This document shows positions 1 through 4,419 of a stretch of DNA of 5,033 nt, one piece after another. The notes under the pieces are model-generated. The model ran no database searches and was not told the DNA's origin. It saw nothing but the letters and a program-made list of their open reading frames with translations. Within the stretch, counting starts at the first letter, position 1. Each line of letters begins with the position of its first letter. This DNA is from Acidobacteriota bacterium (GTDB taxonomy: Bacteria > Acidobacteriota > Terriglobia > Terriglobales > Acidobacteriaceae): NCBI GenBank assembly GCA_021798655.1, contig JAJZFE010000375.1:1-5033 (forward strand), in the 5' to 3' direction. Position numbers and translations under genes: made by a program.

Positions 1-1421
1 ATATTCTGGCGTCGTGCATCAACGAGAGCAATGCGACGGCATACCCGCCGATGACGCCGTCGTGCCAGACACTGTACCAGAAGACCGGTTCGGGGACGGT
101 GGATACGGCCTCGGCGATGATCCACATCGCACAGAACCCGGGGAGCAATGTGAGCGCGCTGTACGGGATACCGAGCGGAAATCTGCAGTTTATCAACGGC
201 CTGCCGAGCGCGCCGGCGGACTTTACGGTGGGAATCCAGTACACGCAAGTGGCATCTCCTGCGAATCCGGCGAACCCAGTGGATGTGGCGGTGGATGCCT
301 CAGGCAACGCGTGGGTGACGAGCGCCAACGGAAATGTTTCGGAGTTGACGCCGTTGGGTGCGCAGGCGACGGGATCGCCGTACAGCGTACCGAGCGCTGG
401 ATATGTGGCCATCGACAGCGGTGGCAACGCGTGGGTGACGGGCAGCAGCGAGGTGTTTGAGCTGACGGGCAGTGGCGGTGCGGTGACAGGTCCGACGTAT
501 ACGGTGAGCAGTGCGACGATCAGCGGCGGTGGACTGTCTGCGGGGCTTTCGGGCATCGCGGTGGACGCCACGGGGACGTATGTGGCGAACCCGAACCTGG
601 GGTTCAACCTGCTGGGACTGACCTCAGCGGGAAACGTGGTGCAGATCACGGGAACCAGCAGCAGCCCGAAGTTTGCCGCGTACTACAACGGGGTTACGAA
701 CCTGCTGGGCATCACCGTGCTGAGCGGCATCCCGAACGTGAGCCAGGTGGCGAACGGACCGACGGGTAGCCTCTGGATTTCGGGGGACGGCCTCAACTGC
801 GTCCTGGGACTCGGAGTGCTTTGCGGGGGGTTGAATGCTCAAAAGCTGAGCGAGACGAGCACGAACTTTCCGGGAACGGCCCTGTTCTCGACGCCGGTCG
901 CGTCGACGTCGAGTTGGCCGGCGGCGGGCGTGCCGTACAGTTGCCTGCTCGTGGTGGCGTGTGGAGCGATCGAGCAGCCTGAGGGGCTGGCGGTGGACAA
1001 CGGAGGCAGCGCCTGGGTCGCCGTGGAAGCGCAGACTTCGGCTGCGACGAACACGACAGGGGTGGACGAGCTGGCGAGAGTTTCGTCTGCGGGAGCGGTG
1101 ACGGGGCGGTACACGGGCGGCGGCCTGAGTAAGCCGTTTGAGGTCGCGATTGACGGTTCCGGAGAAGCGTTCGTCACGAACAGCGGCACGGGTTCCGTCT
1201 CCGCATTCAGCAGTGCCGGCGGCGCGTTGTCGGGCAGCGGCGGGTATGGCAGCACGGCTGTGGCGGCACCGACGACGCTGGATCTTGACGAGTCGGGCGA
1301 TGCGTGGGTGGTGAGCCCCGGAGTTGGTGGGTATGTGACGGAGTTGATCGGGATTGCGACGCCGGTGGTTCGGCCGCTGTCGGCGGCAGTGGCCGCGGGC
1401 AAGCTGGGAGCCACGCCGTAG
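1..1421 (+). CDS. NHL/YVTN-type beta-propeller repeat protein, 5' end missing
   Basis: The reading frame is open from the first full codon at position 3 to a TAG at 1419-1421, so the start lies left of the window and 472 residues are visible. Near the visible start are two cysteines (residues 5 and 21) and a helical stretch with 'IAQNPGSNVSALYGI', a layout I recognise from a family of secreted repeat proteins abundant in Acidobacteria. Five propeller-blade cores follow, each an aspartate-glycine turn and a GNAWVT-like strand: GNAWVT at residues 101 and 141, GGSAWV at 334, GEAFVT at 387 and GDAWVV at 432. The first two are encoded by an identical 18-base sequence (303-320 and 423-440), 40 codons apart. 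The composition is rich in Gly, Ser, Ala, Thr and Val with almost no Lys, as expected of an exported extracellular or cell-surface protein. The signal peptide would be in the missing part. The tail 'PVVRPLSAAVAAG' is a family feature. Substrate and exact function cannot be read from the sequence. The fold is fairly sure and the role is unknown. Confidence 0.82.
   Translation, partial: ILASCINESNATAYPPMTPSCQTLYQKTGSGTVDTASAMIHIAQNPGSNVSALYGIPSGNLQFINGLPSAPADFTVGIQYTQVASPANPANPVDVAVDASGNAWVTSANGNVSELTPLGAQATGSPYSVPSAGYVAIDSGGNAWVTGSSEVFELTGSGGAVTGPTYTVSSATISGGGLSAGLSGIAVDATGTYVANPNLGFNLLGLTSAGNVVQITGTSSSPKFAAYYNGVTNLLGITVLSGIPNVSQVANGPTGSLWISGDGLNCVLGLGVLCGGLNAQKLSETSTNFPGTALFSTPVASTSSWPAAGVPYSCLLVVACGAIEQPEGLAVDNGGSAWVAVEAQTSAATNTTGVDELARVSSAGAVTGRYTGGGLSKPFEVAIDGSGEAFVTNSGTGSVSAFSSAGGALSGSGGYGSTAVAAPTTLDLDESGDAWVVSPGVGGYVTELIGIATPVVRPLSAAVAAGKLGATP
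303..440 (+). repeat. Exact 18-base direct repeat within blade units of the NHL protein
   Basis: The sequence GGCAACGCGTGGGTGACG occurs at 303-320 and again at 423-440. Both copies are in frame and encode GNAWVT. The 120-base offset equals a 40-residue blade unit, so this is an internal protein repeat and not a mobile or regulatory element. Confidence 0.85.
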
Positions 1422-1483
1422 GGCGCGGAGTCGCAGAAGAGACGCTGGGTGATGAGCCCGACGTGAACGTGCAAACTTGTGGA

Positions 1484-1525
1484 ACCGTGGCGCAGAGAAG
1501 TCTCTGCTGCGCCACGGTCTTTTTT
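1484..1525 (+). terminator. Intrinsic terminator downstream of the NHL-repeat gene
   Basis: A perfect 12-bp stem pairs ACCGTGGCGCAG (1484-1495) with CTGCGCCACGGT (1507-1518). It can extend inward by three pairs past a one-base bulge (1496-1498 with 1503-1505). One C follows the stem and then six T's (1520-1525). The hairpin begins 62 bases after the TAG of the repeat-protein gene. It is well placed to separate that gene's transcript from ispE. There is no matching A-run on the 5' side, so it should act mainly in the + direction. Confidence 0.93.
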
Positions 1526-1612
1526 CGCACGGGGCGTGGGGGCGCTGTTGAGACAAGAGCCAAGAGAGGGGTGAGAGATTGAGAGGGGGCTGTGGGTGCG
1601 GGTTGGTGCCGG

Positions 1613-1618
1613 TAGAAT
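1613..1618 (+). promoter_or_regulatory. Possible -10 box for ispE (TAGAAT)
   Basis: TAGAAT matches the sigma-70 -10 consensus at five of six positions and lies downstream of the terminator at 1484-1525. It ends 9 bases before the ATG at 1628, so transcription would begin roughly at 1624-1628 and leave little or no 5' leader. No good -35 hexamer sits at normal spacing; the nearest TTGAGA (1579-1584) is 28 bases away. No convincing Shine-Dalgarno precedes the ATG, which fits a leaderless message. This is a pattern match only. Confidence 0.4.
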
Positions 1619-1627
1619 GACAGAGCG

Positions 1628-2698
1628 ATGTCGACACGGGTGCGTTCGTATAGCAAGGTGAATCTGGGATTGGCGGTGGGGCCTGTGCGTGCGGACGGGT
1701 TTCATGGCCTGGCGACGGCGTATCAGACGCTGGGGCTGCATGATTTTGTGTGGGTGACGGCGCGGCGGGCGGCGAAGACGGTGGTGCGGCTGGAGGCGGA
1801 TCATCCGGGGGTTCCGAGCACGGCGCAGGGGAATGCGGAGCGGAATACGGCGTGGAAGATGGTGGCTGGGGCGCTGGCGCGGCTGGGTGTGACGGCGGAG
1901 GTGGAGATCGGGATCGAGAAACGGCTGCCGGTGCAGGGCGGGATGGGAGCGGGGTCGGCGAATGCGGCGGCGGCGCTGCTGGGGCTGGAGCGGGAGCTGG
2001 GGTTGGCGCTGGGCGGGGCGGAGCGGTTGAAGCTGGCGGCGGAGGTGGGCAGCGATGTGCCGCTGTTTCTGCTGGGCGGGACGGTGCTGGGGCTGGGCCG
2101 CGGGGAGGAGGTGTTTCCGCTGCCGGAGGCTGGGGGCGGGCTGCACTGCGTGGTGGCGGTGCCGGGGGTGGGGGTATCGACGGCGGCGGCGTTCCGGGAG
2201 CTGGACAGGAGGCAGGAGGCAGGAGCGTCGGCCTCTACGTTGACTTTTCAACAGGCAGCGGGTAGACTCAAAGAGTTGAGCTGTGCCCTTGCAGCCGTCT
2301 GGACCCCTGTGGGATCGGATGGCGTTGAGGCTGGCTCCTCCGGTATCACCCGGCCAGCAGGATTGGGCCAAGGGGGTGATCTTGCCGAGAATCCCCTTCT
2401 CGCGCTTGTCCGCACCGGGATCGAGAACGACTTTGAAGAGGTCGTGTTCTCACAGCATCCCTCCTTGCGTTCAACCAAGCGTGATTTGTTGGGAAGTTCG
2501 GATTCCGGTGGAGGCAACTCCGGAGATGGCGGCGCGTTGTATGCGGCGTTATCGGGGAGCGGTTCGGCGCTGTTTGGGCTCTATGAGTCACGGGCGGCGG
2601 CGGAGGCGGCTCAACAACGTGTGCAGGCGAATGGCACGCGGGCGATCCTGACGGAGACCCTGCCGCGCCGGGAGTACTGGCAGCAGATGTTCGCGTGA
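1628..2698 (+). CDS. ispE: 4-diphosphocytidyl-2-C-methyl-D-erythritol kinase (CDP-ME kinase)
   Basis: This GHMP-family kinase phosphorylates the 2-hydroxyl of CDP-methylerythritol with ATP, the fourth step of the cytoplasmic MEP pathway to isopentenyl diphosphate. Visible motifs: the N-terminal SYSKVNLGL with Lys10, matching the active-site lysine of E. coli IspE; RADGFHGLATAYQTLGLHDF (21-40), matching the RxDGYH substrate segment; the ATP-binding glycine-rich loop PVQGGMGAGSANAA (101-114); GSDVPLFL (141-148), carrying the catalytic aspartate (Asp143); and the C-terminal GHMP motif ALSGSGSALFGLY (307-319). The length of 356 residues exceeds the usual 280-300. The extra residues lie mainly between 190 and 260 and in a Ser/Gly-rich patch at 291-303, both outside the catalytic motifs. 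Codon usage changes sharply within the gene (see findings). No strong ribosome site precedes the ATG, but the conserved N-terminus begins right after it. The gene is the first of the ispE - tRNA-Gln - prs - rplY cluster. Confidence 0.95.
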   Translation: MSTRVRSYSKVNLGLAVGPVRADGFHGLATAYQTLGLHDFVWVTARRAAKTVVRLEADHPGVPSTAQGNAERNTAWKMVAGALARLGVTAEVEIGIEKRLPVQGGMGAGSANAAAALLGLERELGLALGGAERLKLAAEVGSDVPLFLLGGTVLGLGRGEEVFPLPEAGGGLHCVVAVPGVGVSTAAAFRELDRRQEAGASASTLTFQQAAGRLKELSCALAAVWTPVGSDGVEAGSSGITRPAGLGQGGDLAENPLLALVRTGIENDFEEVVFSQHPSLRSTKRDLLGSSDSGGGNSGDGGALYAALSGSGSALFGLYESRAAAEAAQQRVQANGTRAILTETLPRREYWQQMFA

Positions 2699-2764
2699 GC
2701 GGGCCGAGGCTGCGAGGCACATGAGGGTTCACGGAGTAGCAGTTCGCTGGCTGGCAACGCGGCG

Positions 2765-2797
2765 ACTGAGCCGGTTTGTACGAAGTGCACCGGCAGT
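2765..2797 (+). other. Hairpin just upstream of tRNA-Gln
   Basis: GCCGGT (2770-2775) pairs perfectly with ACCGGC (2789-2794). Inside, after a two-base bulge, GTAC (2778-2781) pairs with GTGC (2785-2788), including one G-U, around a GAA triloop. Outside, ACT (2765-2767) can pair with AGT (2795-2797) across a GA bulge. The structure ends three bases before the first base of the tRNA. There is no T-run, so it is not a typical intrinsic terminator. It could act as a 3' end stabiliser for ispE mRNA or as a landmark for tRNA 5' processing, or it may be incidental. Confidence 0.5.
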
Positions 2798-2799
2798 GC

Positions 2800-2873
2800 T
2801 GGGTGATCGACTAACGGTAGGTCAAGTGCCTTTGACGCACTCAGTCCAGGTTCGAATCCTGGTCGCCCAACCA
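2800..2873 (+). tRNA. tRNA-Gln (anticodon UUG)
   Basis: A complete cloverleaf can be drawn. The acceptor stem TGGGTGA (2800-2806) pairs with TCGCCCA (2863-2869), with one G-U. The D arm is GAC/GTC (2809-2811 with 2821-2823) around a loop containing GG. The anticodon stem is AGTGC/GCACT (2825-2829 with 2837-2841) with loop CTTTGAC, giving anticodon TTG at 2832-2834, which reads CAA and, by wobble, CAG. The variable region is 4 bases. The T arm is CCAGG/CCTGG around TTCGAAT. The discriminator is A2870 and the CCA end is encoded (2871-2873). The weak U1-A72 pair is typical of glutamine tRNAs. The gene sits between ispE and prs, an arrangement also known in some gammaproteobacteria. Whether it has its own promoter is unclear; I see no convincing one between 2699 and 2799. 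Confidence 0.97.
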
Positions 2874-2941
2874 CCTGAGTTGATTGTTCGAGTTGGCGAC
2901 GACTCCCGTGCAGCCAGTAGTGAAGGGAACTTTGATTTTTG

Positions 2942-2974
2942 GGCAGCCGCAAAGGGTCTGCCGGAGAATTTTTT
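2942..2974 (+). terminator. Weak terminator-like hairpin after tRNA-Gln
   Basis: GGCAG (2942-2946) pairs with CTGCC (2958-2962) around an 11-base loop. Six T's (2969-2974) follow, but six bases past the stem. The short stem, long loop and offset T-run make it a poor intrinsic terminator. Its position 69 bases past the tRNA end is the only argument for a role in ending the tRNA transcript. Confidence 0.3.
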
Positions 2975-3166
2975 GTAAGGCCCGTTCAAGAGTGCCGGCA
3001 GAAGCCGGAGAGCGGGAGCAGGCAGAAGAAGTTTAGGCGCAGCAAGCGGAGCAACAAACGCCGCCGGGCGCCAAGAAGAAACTGAAGTCTCAAGCGATAC
3101 AGCAGCGCAACAACGCAGCAAAGCAAGACGAGCAGAAGTTGAAGTATCCATACGGTCAACCAGCCT

Positions 3167-3170
3167 GGAG
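3167..3170 (+). promoter_or_regulatory. Shine-Dalgarno deciding the prs start
   Basis: GGAG, within CCTGGAG, lies 10 bases before GTG 3181. The in-frame TTG at 3139 is preceded by GAGCAGAAG, without a good GGAG or AGGA at useful spacing. The in-frame ATG at 3292 has only a GAG in front of it. The GTG is therefore the best-supported start, although the spacing is a little long. Confidence 0.5.
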
Positions 3171-3180
3171 AATTTCAAAC

Positions 3181-4323
3181 GTGAGTGAACAAGACACGAC
3201 TGCAGTTTCTTCCCCGAGTTCTACGCAAGAGGGCCTGAAGACGCCGACCCAGGTTGGCGGGGCCCACGCGAAGCAAGCTGCCGAGGCCGGCATGAAACAG
3301 TCGCATGAGACTGGCTCGCCTGCAGCCGCTGCTTCCGGTACGAAGGCTTCGACGGACAAAAAAAAGTCGTCGAAGCTCTCCGAAGATAAGCGCTTCAAGA
3401 TTTTTTCGGGCTCGGCGAACCGGCCGTTGACCGAGGAGATCGGCAAGTTTCTGGGAGTCCCCGTTGGGGAGACGCGATTGCAGCGTTTCTCTGACGGGGA
3501 GACCCACTTTCAGCTCCTTGAAAATGTGCGAGGCGTGGATGTGTTTCTGGTCCAGCCCACCTGCCACCCGGTCGACCAGAACCTGGTGGAGCTGCTGATT
3601 ATGATGGACGCGCTGCGACGGGCGTCTGCAGGCAGAATCACGGTGGTGGTGCCGTACTACGGGTACGCGCGGCAGGACCGGAAGGACCGTCCGCGTGTTG
3701 CGATCACCAGCAAGCTGGTGGCGGACCTGTTGACGACGGCCGGCGCGAACCGCGCGCTGTTTGTCGATCTGCACGCGGCGCAGATTCAGGGGTTCTTCAA
3801 TATTCCGGTCGACCATCTGTTTGCCAGCCCGGTGCTGGTGGGGTACTTCCGGGATTTGAACCTGCCGAACCTGACCGTGGTGAGCCCGGATGCAGGCGGC
3901 GTGGAGCGGGCGAGATTTTTTGCAAAGAAGCTGGAAGTGCCGCTGGCGATTGTGGACAAGCGGCGCACGGACATCAACGTCACCGAGGTGATGAACGTGA
4001 TCGGCGAGGTGCGCGGCAGGACGTGTCTGATCCTGGACGACATCGTGGACACGGCGGGCACGCTGGTGAAGACGGCCGAGGCGTTGCTGGATCAGGGCGC
4101 GGAAAAGGTGTATGCCTGTGCCTCGCACGCGGTTTTATCGGGTCCGGCGGTTGAGCGGATTCGGGAGTCGAAGCTGGAAGAGCTGGTCGTGACGAACACG
4201 ATTCCTCTTTCGGACGAGGCTGCGAAGGTGAGCAAGATCAAGGTGCTGTCGATTGCCGGGCTGTTAGGCAGGGCGATCGAGAGCATTCATATGGAGACGT
4301 CGGTTTCGACTCTCTTCAACTAA
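3181..4323 (+). CDS. prs: Ribose-phosphate pyrophosphokinase (PRPP synthetase)
   Basis: This cytoplasmic enzyme makes 5-phosphoribosyl-1-pyrophosphate from ribose-5-phosphate and ATP, feeding purine, pyrimidine, NAD, histidine and tryptophan synthesis. From GTG 3181 it has 380 residues, against about 315 for typical class I enzymes. The catalytic body starts near residue 71 (RFKIFSGSANRPL). It carries PYYGYARQDRKDRPR (158-172), the ATP-binding and flexible-loop region; the Mg/PRPP signature DLHAAQIQGFFNIPVDH (196-212); VSPDAGGVERAR (234-245); VDKRR (258-262), with the catalytic-loop lysine; and the ribose-phosphate loop DDIVDTAGTLVKTAE (286-300). All active-site segments are intact. The first 70 residues are a low-complexity Ser/Ala/Thr/Lys-rich extension ending in a KKK cluster, probably disordered. 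The start is not certain: TTG 3139 would add 14 residues, and ATG 3292 would remove 37 and still keep part of the extension. No strong terminator follows, so transcription may continue into rplY. Confidence 0.97.
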   Translation: MSEQDTTAVSSPSSTQEGLKTPTQVGGAHAKQAAEAGMKQSHETGSPAAAASGTKASTDKKKSSKLSEDKRFKIFSGSANRPLTEEIGKFLGVPVGETRLQRFSDGETHFQLLENVRGVDVFLVQPTCHPVDQNLVELLIMMDALRRASAGRITVVVPYYGYARQDRKDRPRVAITSKLVADLLTTAGANRALFVDLHAAQIQGFFNIPVDHLFASPVLVGYFRDLNLPNLTVVSPDAGGVERARFFAKKLEVPLAIVDKRRTDINVTEVMNVIGEVRGRTCLILDDIVDTAGTLVKTAEALLDQGAEKVYACASHAVLSGPAVERIRESKLEELVVTNTIPLSDEAAKVSKIKVLSIAGLLGRAIESIHMETSVSTLFN

Positions 4324-4330
4324 GTGGCTA

Positions 4331-4351
4331 GGTTCTGGGTTCCAGGTTCTA
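4331..4351 (+). repeat. Three tandem heptamers, GGTTCTG-GGTTCCA-GGTTCTA
   Basis: Three consecutive 7-base units (4331-4337, 4338-4344, 4345-4351) share GGTTC followed by T/C and then G/A. The array is flanked by CTA on the left and G on the right and starts 8 bases after the prs stop codon. CTGG/CCAG (4335-4338 with 4342-4345) could form a tiny hairpin. It is non-coding. I recall similar GGTTCTA-type heptamer tracts between genes in Acidobacteria, but cannot verify that here. Confidence 0.55.
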
Positions 4352-4364
4352 GTGAAAACGGACA

Positions 4365-4404
4365 GCGGTGAGAGCCGCAAAGGGAGCGAGCGAGGCTCGT
4401 GCCC
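4365..4404 (+). promoter_or_regulatory. Two small hairpins in the rplY leader
   Basis: The first is GCGG/CCGC (4365-4368 with 4375-4378) with a 6-base loop. The second is CGAGC/GCTCG (4387-4391 with 4395-4399) with a GAG triloop, extended by a G-U pair, one mismatch and GGG/CCC (4382-4384 with 4402-4404). The second ends directly before the Shine-Dalgarno of rplY, so it could affect initiation. Neither has a T-run. A regulatory role, for example autogenous control by L25, is only a possibility. Confidence 0.4.
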
Positions 4405-4405
4405 G

Positions 4406-4413
4406 AAAGGAAG
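4406..4413 (+). promoter_or_regulatory. Shine-Dalgarno deciding the rplY start
   Basis: AAAGGAAG lies just before two in-frame ATG codons at 4414 and 4420. Its AAGGA core is only 2 bases from the first ATG but 8 bases from the second, so ATG 4420 is the better start. The alternative adds only Met-Thr. Confidence 0.75.
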
Positions 4414-4419
4414 ATGACG

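Larger units (their letters stand above)
2874..3180 (+). other. 307-base spacer between tRNA-Gln and prs; no confident gene
   Basis: No convincing promoter is visible here. The first hundred bases hold a weak terminator-like hairpin (separate entry). The rest, from about 2990, is purine-rich and A-rich on the + strand. In the frame of prs there is no stop from 3037 up to the prs start, and the implied peptide is rich in Gln, Ala, Lys, Asn and Glu (for example QQRNNAAKQDEQKLKYPYG from 3100). Third codon positions are the most GC-rich and second positions the least, as in real genes. A TAG at 3034-3036 interrupts this frame; before it the frame reads VPAEAGEREQAEEV from a GTG at 2992. It could be a decayed upstream coding segment, an N-terminal piece of an older prs, or only a purine-rich leader. 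A TTG at 3139 is a possible but weak alternative start for prs. Confidence 0.45.

Noticed and set aside
1750..2265. Glycine-rich + strand frame inside ispE
   Set aside because: This is the shadow of GGN-rich codons in the true ispE frame; the product is almost only Gly, Ala and Arg.
839..2371. Long open frame on the - strand (510 codons)
   Set aside because: It lies opposite the repeat-protein gene and ispE, runs through the intrinsic terminator at 1484-1525, and its product is Arg/Pro/His-rich without motifs. It is a by-product of the G-rich + strand codons.
2721..2978. 85-codon + strand open frame across the tRNA
   Set aside because: It contains the whole tRNA gene, has no Shine-Dalgarno, and its peptide shows no recognisable feature.
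2611..3178. Two - strand open frames covering the tRNA (2611-2952 and 2822-3178)
   Set aside because: Both read through the antisense of tRNA-Gln, giving the familiar spurious peptides (GRPGFEPG, WATRIRTWTE). Neither has a credible ribosome site or domain.
2979..3188. Open frame on the + strand in the frame one base before prs
   Set aside because: It has no ATG, GTG or TTG start, and the product is Arg/Ser/Ala-rich without the expected codon-position pattern.
3175..4128. 317-codon - strand frame opposite prs
   Set aside because: It lies wholly over the conserved prs frame, and its product is His/Arg/Gln-rich with no motif.
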